Origin: Phytopythium helicoides | Taxonomy: Eukaryota > Oomycota > Peronosporomycetes > Pythiales > Pythiaceae | Length of the DNA stretch: 64,000 nucleotides | Reading direction: 5' to 3' | Assembly (NCBI GenBank): GCA_024867545.1 | Contig: JANFNE010000042.1 | Coordinates: 124,001-188,000 of the forward strand | In this document: positions 54,922-64,000 of the stretch, in pieces | Position numbering within the stretch: position 1 is the first letter of the stretch | Layout: the number at the start of each line of letters is the position of its first letter | Translations under genes and position numbers: made by a program | The notes under the pieces: model-generated | Seen by the model: the letters and a program-made list of their open reading frames with translations, nothing else | Told to the model about the DNA's origin: nothing | Databases searched by the model: none

Positions 54922-55200
54922 CTAGGCTTGCTTGTACTTGGGGTGGATCGAGTTGAAGTACGCACGAACACCAGACGCCAGGATTGTGAAGCCAGTCATG
55001 CCAATCAGCGCTCCCTTCTTCCACAGCGCGTAGTTGTAGGCACTTGCGACGTCCTCCTCGGAGCAGTCCTCGGGAATCGCCTCGTTGTCCTTGGGCAGGC
55101 AGTGCGCGTGCACTTCCGACGTGTTGAACGACAGGAAAGTGAAGACGACGAGGCAGATGGTGGCGAACACGAAAGCAGTGCGCTTGCCGAACTGCGCCAT
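54922..55200 (-). CDS. Small membrane protein, 92 aa
   Basis: From ATG 55200: a hydrophobic segment (FVFATICLVVFTFLSF) at the N-terminus, a short soluble loop with two cysteines (HCLPKDNEAIPEDCSEED), and a second membrane helix (GALIGMTGFTILASGVRAYF). It ends with HPKYKQA, a dilysine-like tail. An in-frame ATG at 55230 would add ten residues. No family is recognised. It abuts the dynein-light-chain-like fragment on the same strand, whose frame lacks a stop here. Confidence 0.55.
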   Translation of the reverse strand: MAQFGKRTAFVFATICLVVFTFLSFNTSEVHAHCLPKDNEAIPEDCSEEDVASAYNYALWKKGALIGMTGFTILASGVRAYFNSIHPKYKQA

Positions 55201-55216
55201 GTCGAGTTCGGTCGAG

Positions 55217-55527
55217 GCTCGCGCCTGCATGGCGGTACACGACGACGCGAAGCTTGGAGATGGCAAAGTCAATGTAGGACCCGGCCTCCACGTGCGGCAA
55301 GCAGCAAAAGTCTCGCTGCGCCGCGACGATGACCTGCCACGTGTGTCCGTACGCAAAGGTGAGCGATTCCTGTCGTGCCACCACACCGCAATCGTCAGCT
55401 AGATGAGAGGCGCCCAGGAGAGGATGCGTCGATCAGACCTTGAACGCGAGCGCCAGCTTGGTCTCAACCTCCTCCTCGCCTTCTAGCGAGTTGTACAGGC
55501 GCTTGGAGCGGTCGAGCACGGCGGCGA
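55217..55527 (-). pseudogene. Dynein light chain (LC8-like) gene, 5' end missing
   Basis: An exon at 55439-55527 (FAAVLDRSKRLYNSLEGEEE...KLALAFK) and an exon at 55217-55369 (ESLTFAYGHTWQVIVAAQRDF...EAGSYIDFAISKLRVVVYRHAG) are joined by a 69-nt intron. The second exon follows the LC8 pattern of a TWxxIVG-like strand, GSY and the final hydrophobic strand. Upstream of 55527 the sequence changes abruptly into a hAT transposon remnant on the other strand. The 5' exon is therefore cut off, or lies beyond the insertion if the junction AG is a natural acceptor. No stop codon is found in frame at the expected end, which overlaps the small membrane protein. Confidence 0.5.
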
Positions 55528-56930
55528 AGGTCCTACTGCAATCGAAGAGCTTTCAAGAGATCGCTAAGAAGGCAGATGAAATCGCGAGCGCTTTTAAAGT
55601 CAAGTCTAGCCCACTGGTGCACTCTCAATTGCACACAATGATGCGTGAAGCGTACGGCAGCGCGACACCAATATTCCCTCTTGGACAGTCGCGCTGGACG
55701 CCTATGCAAGCGTGCTTTGCGTCGTTGCTCCGCGCTCGAAACTGCACTCCAGATGGTTGGAGTCATGTACCGTAGAGCCACAAGTGACTCAGCTCCTGCA
55801 GGTCATTTTGTCGCTGGCTGACGACAAGTTTTGGCAAGACCTGTCGGCTGCTGAGGAAGGCGTTGCGCGCGTGGTTAAAGCTGCATATCGTCTGCATCGA
55901 TCCACCTCAACGACAGTTGCGGATGTGGCATTTGCACTGCGAGATATTTATCGCGCGTACAAGCGGCACACCCAGCGCTTTGGTGATACCCTTGAAGCAA
56001 GTGTCAAATAGTTGTGGAGCAAGTACGAGCAGCCGCTCTTCATCCTTGGCCTCTATCTTCACCCTGCGTTCGTCAAGCAAGAGATAAAGGGGACCTCAGG
56101 AGAGGTGATGCTTGGCCAAGTTTGCGCTGTTGCCGTCTACTACTACCGTCGACTCATCGGAGAAGATGTTGGCACACTGCAGAACGACATAGTGCAATGG
56201 GTTCGTGGAGACTTCCAAGCTGGAGCGACTTTCCGAAGTGACAGCGCAGCAACTGACTTCTGGAAGGATATGAAGGCCAAGGACCCAACTTAAAACTCCC
56301 GGAGCTGGCTGTACGAATCTTGTCAATCGAGGTCTCCACGTCAACTTGCGAGGCGCAGTTTCGCCTCTGGGGAGGCATCACCCTGTTTAACCCGCGCCTC
56401 AGACTCGTGAATCCAACCAAGGCGCGGTCGCAATTCCTCGTCCGTAACAAAACTCGTGAGGCGGACTATGTGAGTGGAAAGGCTGCTGGCAGATCGCGAC
56501 AGCTGATTGACCCTGCAGAGCGCAAGAAGAAGTGGCAAATGAAGACAAGTGGAAATCGCCGAGCAACCGCTGAAAGAGCGAGCGCCATCAATGCGGAACT
56601 GGAGAAGGATCTACTCGCTGAACTGGCGTCAAATGACGACGACGATGACTATCGTGGACTATTGGCTCGAGAGCTGCAAGGAGATTCCAGATGAGGGAGA
56701 AGTCGAACCGAACTTTGAGTTCAAGGACATTGACTTTGCTACGATGACTACCCATCGGATGATGAAGATGCCGACAAACATAATGAAGAAAGTGACACGA
56801 TGGACGTGGATCTTGAAGACTTCGCATCGGGTATGGAACCGATCGCCGAGCACGGACCACACTCGTTCAGCTGGTATAGATCGCACCATGAAAGTCTACC
56901 GAAGGTCGCTGCTGGCGTGGTTAACGCTGG
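55528..56930 (+). pseudogene. hAT-family transposase remnant
   Basis: Broken frames give SKSFQEIAKKADEIASAFKV, LGQSRWTPMQACFASLLRAR, VARVVKAAYRLHRSTSTTVAD and WSKYEQPLFILGLYLHPAF. The dimerisation region LPELAVRILSIEVSTSTCEAQF is close to the hAT C-terminal motif. An acidic tail follows (LASNDDDDDYRG, then PSDDEDADKHNEESDTMDVD). The N-terminal BED zinc finger and the first catalytic part are missing, and there are at least three breaks. The element sits directly against the dynein-light-chain exon. Confidence 0.65.
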
Positions 56931-57828
56931 ACGGGTAAGATGTAGTAGTAGGAAGATGGTAAGGAGCTCTGCGTTTGCATCAGTTTGTTCTCAACGATTG
57001 CGTTTACATTCCTTGGACCCATTCGATAAGGATTGGAAGCCGCCAACAAGCGGCTTGTGTCTGGATTGATTCCCGCAGAGATCAATTCGAGCTGACCTAT
57101 CTCGAACTGACTCCAACTGATGAAGAGCGAACCACGAGGGTGACATTGCGGTCTCGATTATAAAGTAGCACATTCGAATCCATCCGCGATCATGTCGCTG
57201 ACCCCGACCGACTTTGATCTTTAGCAGATCTCGTCAGCATCGCCGTACCAAGTGACGTGGAGAGACGTCCGATGAAGGTTTTTCGCGCTTTTCGTGCTGC
57301 TGTCAGTCTCCAAGTCGCGGTCAAGCGTGGAGATGGGATTCACATCGTGGGGAAGGTTGGCAAGGACTGTCCATTTTCGCAGTTCAACATCGGTACAGTA
57401 GGGAAAGTTGAAAGTTGTTGCAGTGAAAACCTGTCGGAGATGAGAGGCGATGCGGCATTGCCGTACTGTTGCAGCTTCCCTCTCTCGCATCGGCTCGACG
57501 GCGCGGCACCCAATTTCGACGCGTTCCGATGTGAAGCATGGTGTGAAATGTGAAAATCACGTTGAAGAAAGATGATGCCCTGACTAACAACCGATCACCT
57601 TTTTGCGATATTCCAATCAGCGTTTTATCGCCGCACACAAGTGCTAATTTGCTATGCACACTGAGATTTGGTGCAATCCTCTGACGATTTTACCTGAGCG
57701 ATTACGTCGCCCTGCGCAGCTCTTGGTCCTGGCGTTGTCACCGTGAAGTCATCCAAACCGACCATGATGACTCGGCAGCGCAATGTTGACTCTGATTGAC
57801 GCATCGCGACCATCACACGTGGCTGGTA
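56931..57828. other. Decayed intergenic DNA
   Basis: Short ORFs only, possibly more of the transposon tail up to about 57170. No terminal inverted repeat was recognised. Confidence 0.4.
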
Positions 57829-58074
57829 ATGGACCCGCCATCGAATGCAATGGGCGAGACACAATCAGTGGTGCTCTCGCTTGAAACTGGTCGGCCCCAT
57901 CGAGAGCCTCTACAGCCTCGCTTGCGATTTTTGCTCATTCGCAAACTCGCGCGCTCCAACCATGAGCTCGCCCAACGCCTTCGAGAAAATGTGCGTCGCT
58001 CACTCCAGCCGTTTCCAGTCTCGTTGGACTCTTCTAATGCTTTAGTTCGCAGATCGTCGAGGCCGTCGACGCCT

Positions 58075-60237
58075 ATGCACATGGACGTGATGGCCGATTT
58101 CACTGGCTCGCCTCGTCGAGGCTGCTGCTCGCCACGAGCGCTCGGCTGGTCGCTCGCCGTGGGCGGGGCGCTCATGGCCATCGTGGCCATCGCCTACGGC
58201 GCGGGCCTCCCGCCCTTCATCGACTCTATGGTCAAGTCGGGAGTCACGCTCTGCGACGCCAGCGACTACGAGAAGGCGGACTTCCTGGACGCCCACGGAG
58301 ACTGCGACGACTGTGCACCATATTACTTCAAGCTATACGCGCTCAATGCCTCAAACGCCGAGGCGTACCTCGAGGGAGGCGTCAAGCTGCAGCTGCAGGA
58401 GTTCGGGCCCTACGTCTACCGCCGACGACAGATCCGCGTGGACGTCGAGTTCGACCCCGACAGCCCCGACACCGTCAGCTACAAGCAGTACACGTACCAC
58501 ACGTTCGAGCCCGAGCTGAGCTGCGACGGATGCTCCGACTCGGACGAGTACGTGTCCTTCGACGTCGGGTATCTAAGCGTCATGGCGCAGACCGGCGGAG
58601 AGGCTGGATTCCTCGCCAACCTCGCGCGCGGGTCCTTCGCGACGAATGACACGGAGATCGAAGAGGCCATCACGGTCTATGGACCGCAGATGATGCGCTG
58701 GATCAATGGTCTCAACTCGCTCGACCCCGCGGCCATGAGGACTGTTGCGAGCGGTGGCACCGTGCTGTCCTTCCTCGCGACTGGACCCGCGGCCATCGCT
58801 GATCTGGAGATGGAGGGCTTTGCCTACAACGGACTGTTCGTCAAGCGCAGCATCTCGCAATGGGCTCTCGGATACCCCAGTCTGCTCGCAGGTCTGGCAC
58901 TTGGCAGCAACTACCTTGGTGTCTGCAACGCTACGGACGGCAGCGGCATCATGAGTCAGTGTATCGCGTGCCAAGACGAGGCTGAGAGCTCGAGCGAGAC
59001 ATGTCTGTCGCTCTGGTCGGCATGCAAGCAGTGCTTCACGGGTGCCAGCGTGCTTGCCATCAACAACTACACGTGTGGCTTGGTCGGTGAGATCTATGCT
59101 GCTGAATACGGCGAGGAGGAGGCTGCGAGCGTGATCCAGTCGACCTGTGGACTATGCAATAGCTTTGGCATCTGTGCTGCGCCACTGCCAGGCATTGCCG
59201 AGGACTCGGGACTCGACTACTCGGTCACGCCGCCGTCCAGCAACATCCTCAACACGTACACACAGCGCACGGGCTGTGACGATGACTCGGAGATCGGAGT
59301 GTACGAACGGTACGACGGCGCCACGTCCACAGCGCTGTGGGTCAACACGCTGACTGAGAAGCGCAACCCGACGCTGCAGGAGATCCTGGACTTCACCACG
59401 TACTACGGCAACTGCAACAACCCCACGGCTAACTTGACGTGCAGTCCCGTTCGCGGCAATGACGCCACCAGTGTTGCGCCCGCAGGAGTCAACATGCTGG
59501 GCTTCTCGAACGACATGACTGTCGACCAGTCCATCATGTACATGGACGAGGGCAAGCAGAATGTGACGCTGTTTTCGTCTGGTGAGGAAGTCAAGTTTTC
59601 GGGCATCAAGCTGCACCGCTTTATACCATCGAAAGACCTTCTTGTGACAACAGACGAAAACGCAGATCTGGGCACGGGCTACCCGGTGGACGGTGTCCAG
59701 TCGATGGCATTTACCGCCGGCTTCCTCGCGTACTTGAGCTACCCGATGTTTCTCTGGGGCAATCGGTCGCTGACCGACAACGTGGAGCTTACTATGCTCA
59801 ACGGCGTTGTAGCTTCGTACGAGACCATGTACGACCTGGACGAGTCGACGGGGGAGTATGTGCTCAAGGACGAGTACATCAACACATATGGAACATCCAT
59901 GAACATCGAGGCCGGCACGGGCAAGACCATGTTGGCGTACAAGCGCCTCATGGCATCTTACGGCATCTCCAAGTCTCTGAGCAACAATTCGCGTCCCATG
60001 ACGGACGTGTTGTGGCCCAACCTCGAGACGGACGTTGTGCTGCCAGGATACTATGGCGAAGAGACTGCCTCGGTGACTTCCAAGCAGAGCGACGACTACC
60101 ACCTGGTCAAGCGCCTCCTCGTGTCAACCCTTCCGGTGCTGATCATCGGCGCTATCTTCGGCATCGCGCTGCTGGTGTTTGGCGTTGTCCGTCTTCGCCG
60201 ACTCGGGATGAGAGGCGTGGCGACCAAGACGCCGTAA
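58075..60237 (+). CDS. CD36/LIMP-2 (scavenger receptor class B) family membrane protein, 720 aa
   Basis: The start at ATG 58075 places the first membrane helix (LGWSLAVGGALMAIVAIAYGAG) about 30 residues in, as in the family; the frame is open further up to ATG 57829. Family features are GVKLQLQEFGPYVYRRR near the start, FVKRSISQWALGY, and SGIKLHRFIPSKDLL. The second membrane helix lies near the C-terminus (VLIIGAIFGIALLVFGVV), followed by a short basic tail. Many N-glycosylation sequons occur between the helices. It is longer than animal members (about 480-520 residues) because of an insert at about 283-370 with ten cysteines, several in CxxC pairs. Family members bind lipids, lipoproteins or lysosomal enzymes. 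No frame break. Confidence 0.85.
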   Translation: MHMDVMADFTGSPRRGCCSPRALGWSLAVGGALMAIVAIAYGAGLPPFIDSMVKSGVTLCDASDYEKADFLDAHGDCDDCAPYYFKLYALNASNAEAYLEGGVKLQLQEFGPYVYRRRQIRVDVEFDPDSPDTVSYKQYTYHTFEPELSCDGCSDSDEYVSFDVGYLSVMAQTGGEAGFLANLARGSFATNDTEIEEAITVYGPQMMRWINGLNSLDPAAMRTVASGGTVLSFLATGPAAIADLEMEGFAYNGLFVKRSISQWALGYPSLLAGLALGSNYLGVCNATDGSGIMSQCIACQDEAESSSETCLSLWSACKQCFTGASVLAINNYTCGLVGEIYAAEYGEEEAASVIQSTCGLCNSFGICAAPLPGIAEDSGLDYSVTPPSSNILNTYTQRTGCDDDSEIGVYERYDGATSTALWVNTLTEKRNPTLQEILDFTTYYGNCNNPTANLTCSPVRGNDATSVAPAGVNMLGFSNDMTVDQSIMYMDEGKQNVTLFSSGEEVKFSGIKLHRFIPSKDLLVTTDENADLGTGYPVDGVQSMAFTAGFLAYLSYPMFLWGNRSLTDNVELTMLNGVVASYETMYDLDESTGEYVLKDEYINTYGTSMNIEAGTGKTMLAYKRLMASYGISKSLSNNSRPMTDVLWPNLETDVVLPGYYGEETASVTSKQSDDYHLVKRLLVSTLPVLIIGAIFGIALLVFGVVRLRRLGMRGVATKTP

Positions 60238-60689
60238 TGTGCCACCAACTCAAGGATTGTGGTAGCAATGACCAGCAGGTGGAATGTGTTGGGCTGGATA
60301 ATATGAAGCCGTAGCGTGTGCGGTTCATGTTCACTTGTTCATGTAGTTAGTAAAGTCCAACGAGTTGTCGAAGATCACGGGCACGATGGTGACCGACACC
60401 ATCTTGTCGGCTTTCGTCATGGTCTTCTCATGTGAAAGTTATCAATTGCTAACCACCTTTTTTTTTTCAAAAATGACCGGGTTCCAATTCCAATCATCTT
60501 ATTTTAAGCCAATCAAAATTCGATATTCTGTATTCATTGGTCTTCGCGCAGAAGAAATGGGCTCTCATTTTTATGAAGCTTCATGGGTCGAGACTCTATG
60601 AGCTGCACGATAGGTTTGATGGTCATCTTTCTCATTGGATTATGCATTGAATGAAAACTAGTCGATTTACCAGTAGGTCTACAGCGGAT

Positions 60690-60843
60690 GCAAAAAACAA
60701 ACAAAAAAAAAAAAAACAAAAAACAAAACAAAACAAAAAACAAAAAAACAAAATAAAACAAAAAACAAAACAAAAAAAAACATAACAAAAAACAAAAAAC
60801 AAAACAAAACAAAAAAAAAACATAACAAAAAACACAAACAAAC

Positions 60844-60873
<30 letters not shown>
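60690..60873. repeat. A-rich low-complexity tract (CAAAA-type) ending in a CA run
   Basis: About 180 bp of AAAC/CAAAA units, ending in a (CA)n run at 60859-60873. The minus strand gives Phe/Val-rich ORFs that are artefacts of the repeat. Confidence 0.9.
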
Positions 60874-60877
<4 letters not shown>

Positions 60878-60997
60878 TTAATGGGTAAACAAAGGCAGAG
60901 TGTGCTGTTGATATGTGAATCTATCCTTTTAGCTGCTAATTATTATCTGGTCACCCTGAATGCCTGTTACCGCTCCAAAAGGACAGACATGATGTGA

Positions 60998-61310
60998 TGT
61001 TAATGCTGCTGTGGTTGGTCAACCTGGAGTCGCCACTAGCCGCCAGTAGAGCACAGTTACGTGTCGGTCGCCCACTCCGCTCGGCACGAAACACCGTCAC
61101 TGGCCCTTCGGGATCAACTGGAATCCCGAGCGCCCGCCCAAGGCCTATTTATTTACTAACGTTCCGTAACCTCACCTAGTCGTTCCTCCGCGCCTCGGGT
61201 GCTCTTGCCCGCGCGGATTCTCGACTGACCAGCTTCTTCGCCTTGCGGTCCGGTCTCGCGGGCGGCGCTCTCGCGCGCCCCGTCTCCCTGCTTACAGTAA
61301 CCATTCTGAG
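60998..61310. repeat. GC-rich island, possible solo LTR
   Basis: A block clearly richer in G+C than its flanks, bounded by TGTTA at 60998 and TAAC near 61300. The ends are imperfect and no target-site duplication was found, so the call is weak. Confidence 0.2.
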
Positions 61311-62018
61311 TATCGTTGGTACTCAGTGCTTGACGGGAAGATTTTTTACGGGTATATTCCAGATCAGGTCACACCTCATAGAGTTCCTTCGTTCAACGGC
61401 TGGTTCAACGGCTGCTCCAGAATTTATGTGCTCCAGCTTTGCGTACAGAATGTTGGTCAAATTAAAACCATCAACCCATATGCTCCGCTCCTAACCTGAA
61501 CAATTAATCTCTAATGAGGCTGGACTGTAGAACAGCCTCTTCGTGATCATCTACTGCCAGAATATATATGCCAGTATGGAAAGGATACACGTATATTTGA
61601 AGTTATATATGCTATAGAAATATGTAGTATTGCGATTTAGTTACTGTCGACCTTACTGGAGTTGGAATGACGATCGAAGCCGAGAGGCTCTGCTGTAGCT
61701 ATCGAGAAAACATTTGCTCTGTCCAGGTGTACTCTGGAGACGATGGCCTTATTTGAAGGAATTGTGGAACTGGAAAAATTGGACTGATGCCCCTTTGCTG
61801 CTCGAAACACCCGACAATGGTTCTTGTTCAATTATAGCGTAGATATCACCACCAAACACTTCATTCCGAACGTGACACTCGCGTGATCGTACTTGCTCCC
61901 AAGACAAACCGAACACTATACTGGTCGCTGCGATCATGGAGAAGCTGCCCTCTAACTTTGTCCGAAATTGTTTGTGGCGTATCTGTCATTGATAGCATCA
62001 ATTGATCAACCACTGCTT

Positions 62019-62549
62019 TCATTGCTTCCGATATATCGGTTGGATGCGCCTCTGCAAGTCTAGAGTGGGGCGACTCAGATTTGGTGTTGGTATTCCCGCC
62101 GTTGTAGCGGCCGCAAAAATGAGCAACAAAATATTCATATCCGTCACTTGCGAAAACGTATTCACAATTGCCGACGCGTCGTCCGAGCTTCTTATTCCTG
62201 TAATTTCTGCATCTGCTGCTGGTTTTATGGATGTGGCATTTCTCTGGGTGTAGTAGTAGCCGTCTACCAACCTATTCGACCTTCCAGTACGATTTGTGCT
62301 CTCTCTTGCATCGTTGATATGCATTCGAGTTGTCTGACTATCAACTGATCTGGACATTGCGCTGTTATCGTCGCTAGAATCATTGTGATACGTTAGCATC
62401 GCTCTGACACCGCATGTCGGACCCGTCGTTTTGTCATTCCCGATAGGACGATATGATCGGGCTAATCGCGTCAGCCCGGCTCTCCTTCTGCCATTCCAGG
62501 GAATGTCGTAGGCTCGCTCGACCGGGAACACCGGCAAACGCAGCTTCAT
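62019..62549 (-). CDS. Unrecognised ORF, 176 aa
   Basis: Open from ATG 62549. It is mostly polar with a hydrophobic stretch near the end (MNILLLIFAAATTAGI). No signal peptide, no known motif, and the surrounding DNA is AT-rich and gene-poor. It may be chance. Confidence 0.2.
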   Translation of the reverse strand: MKLRLPVFPVERAYDIPWNGRRRAGLTRLARSYRPIGNDKTTGPTCGVRAMLTYHNDSSDDNSAMSRSVDSQTTRMHINDARESTNRTGRSNRLVDGYYYTQRNATSIKPAADAEITGIRSSDDASAIVNTFSQVTDMNILLLIFAAATTAGIPTPNLSRPTLDLQRRIQPIYRKQ

Positions 62550-63249
62550 CCTTAATTCAGTCCATTCTACAGCGGTCCAGGTTGATAGGACAGTGAGGCT
62601 GAACTCCTGCCATTCTCCGACTTACTTGAGCACCGTAAGAATTCGTGTTAAAAAAGCAGTTGAAAGCGCTGATGGAGTCGATGTGAGAAATCATCATTAA
62701 TTGATTCATTGATCAATACATGAAGCTAAATCAAACAAAATTCTAAAAGAATAAACTGAAAACCCATTTGACATGTTACATAACTATCTAGAAGCATTCA
62801 AACAAAGAATCAATGGATCACGGATTCGTGTCAAAACCATTCGCAACGTCATTCCTTCCGTGAATTTATTTTGTTTGAAACCAGTAGATGCCCGCCAAAA
62901 CTGCCCTGGGTCAGATCAGTAATGCGGGGTTATATATGTTTAAATCGTAAATGTTATGTATCTGTTAGTGAATATTGCAAGTATTTGTTTATGCTAGGTG
63001 GTAAATTCAAGTTACCAAATAAGGGTGAGCATGACTTTATGTATTTCAGATGTTGATGTCGACACAAACAGTTTGAATAATGGTAATTTTGACAAAAGTG
63101 GAGGCGATTTCAAATTTGAAGTCAAAAGGGGTAATAAAGTGACAAAAGTAGTGGGAAAAGCGATGGTGGAGGTGGTGTTGGAACTGGTGGAGGACAGGCA
63201 CCCTTTTTGGTAAGAATAGACTATAGGGCACATCGTTTGCCAATTTGAT
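62550..63249. other. AT-rich intergenic DNA, no gene seen
   Basis: Low coding potential in all frames. Confidence 0.5.
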
Positions 63250-63711
63250 CATGAGTCGCGACTTTACCTGCATGAAGTGCAAAAGGTCTTGAAGAGCAAG
63301 CGGAGCCTACAAGATCACCAGAAGCGTAGAGTATGTAAGGAGCGCCGCAACCCACGGCTCCGCGCGTCTCGCCTTAAAGTACCGGCTCAACAAGCTCGAG
63401 AACGAGATGCAGCACGAAAGCGCGCCAAATATGAGAGAAAGGTGCCCGAGTGTTGGTTCTGCACTAAGGCGGTGCGAGCATGGGTACACTCAGCAAATTT
63501 CGAGCACAACATTCACCGTCCTTGCTATCTCGAGATGAAAGCGGCGCATGAAGCAGTTCACCCTGTGTACGGGCGACGTGATGGTGGCTTGCTGTGTCCA
63601 GGCATTCATTGTACGAGAGCAAATTCAAGTACACAAACATTTTGGAAAATTCTACACCTTTTTGCACTCGTTTGCACCATTCCCACAATCATTTGCAACA
63701 CCGTGCAATGA
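63250..63711 (+). CDS. Unrecognised basic ORF with CWFC motif
   Basis: Frame open across FDHESRLYLHEVQKVLKSK, then a strongly basic stretch (RERDAARKRAKYERKVPE) and CWFC followed by an HxxxC-spaced segment (NIHRPCYLEMK). This could be a small zinc-binding fold or a transposon fragment. The only ATG in the area is out of frame or shortly upstream, so the start is uncertain. Confidence 0.25.
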   Translation, partial: HESRLYLHEVQKVLKSKRSLQDHQKRRVCKERRNPRLRASRLKVPAQQARERDAARKRAKYERKVPECWFCTKAVRAWVHSANFEHNIHRPCYLEMKAAHEAVHPVYGRRDGGLLCPGIHCTRANSSTQTFWKILHLFALVCTIPTIICNTVQ

Positions 63712-63787
63712 ATTGCACACCAAAATAAAGAAAAGCCAAACCTCCACAAATCAGTTCTAAGCCAAAATAGATTTGGTGTTTTGCACA

Positions 63788-64000
63788 TCACTTTCCTACT
63801 GGCATATCCTTCATCTGAAAGACAGTGGAGTAGAATCGCAGAGTGTGCAGCTCGAAGAGCTTGCAGTTCTCTTCCGATGCAGCCTCACCGATGAACATGT
63901 TCGAAGCTCGTTCAAGATAGGCGTTTCGGTGAGCTGTCTTCGTCATTCCCGGTGGTGTGGCGCGTACTCCCTCAGCCTCACGGGCAAAGTAGGCCTTGAC
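63788..64000 (-). CDS. 3' end of a gene continuing beyond the window
   Basis: Minus-strand frame open from the window edge to TGA at 63788-63790, 70 residues. It includes FAREAEGVRATPPGMTKTAH, ERASNMFIGEAASEENCKLF and FQMKDMPVGK. The even, helical, non-repetitive composition looks like a real conserved protein. The family is not recognised from this tail. Confidence 0.55.
   Translation of the reverse strand, partial: VKAYFAREAEGVRATPPGMTKTAHRNAYLERASNMFIGEAASEENCKLFELHTLRFYSTVFQMKDMPVGK

Larger units (their letters stand above)
60238..62018. other. AT-rich gene-poor DNA
   Basis: No supported gene. It contains the A-rich tract and a GC-rich island listed separately; the rest is unremarkable. 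Confidence 0.5.

Noticed and set aside
60534..60872. Phe/Val-rich minus ORF
   Set aside because: Translation of the A-rich simple repeat.
62019..62549. RXLR-type secreted effector
   Set aside because: No signal peptide and no RXLR-EER arrangement; the hydrophobic stretch is near the C-terminus.

Overview
The window looks like nuclear DNA of an oomycete, a Phytophthora/Pythium-type stramenopile. The support is a fused AROM-type shikimate enzyme, short GT-AG introns of about 60-105 nt in an otherwise intron-poor and gene-dense layout, flagellar-style coiled-coil proteins, a secreted GH19 chitinase, an oomycete-style ankyrin protein, and decayed DNA transposons of several superfamilies. Genus cannot be fixed from the sequence alone.

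Layout. 1-6.5 kb: 3' part of the AROM gene, gamma-secretase subunit APH1, a coiled-coil (TPH-like) gene and a small unknown ORF. 7.06-12.46 kb: an A-B-A-B-A repeat array of about 5.4 kb, with a decayed transposase on the minus strand. 12.7-17 kb: an intact pogo/Tigger-derived protein that has lost its catalytic acids, then a single-pass surface protein. 17.1-30.5 kb: housekeeping genes, namely an organellar-type RsuA/RluB pseudouridine synthase, O-GlcNAc transferase, signal peptidase SEC11, NEDD8 E1 catalytic subunit UBA3 and condensin SMC4. 30.7-36.7 kb: a multi-pass membrane protein and a FANCJ/BRIP1 helicase. 36.7-44.9 kb: three unrecognised genes (IQ-motif, acidic, coiled-coil) that may act together in a flagellum or basal body. 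45-49.5 kb: SLC44-like transporter, GH19 chitinase, ankyrin protein. 50-57.8 kb: a rearranged segment with an inverted second copy of the membrane protein, a duplicated tail of it, a truncated CorA-like gene, a cluster of perfect palindromes, an unknown gene, a tiny membrane protein, a dynein-light-chain-like fragment and a hAT remnant. 58-60.2 kb: a long CD36/LIMP-2 family protein. 60.2-64 kb: gene-poor AT-rich DNA and the 3' end of one more gene.

Most conserved genes carry one or more single-base frame breaks while their protein sequence stays intact on both sides. That is more typical of residual indel errors in an assembly than of mass pseudogenisation. Such genes are annotated as one locus with the break positions given. 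Exon borders were placed by hand from GT-AG sites and reading-frame continuity. Functions come from recognised motifs only; no database search was run.
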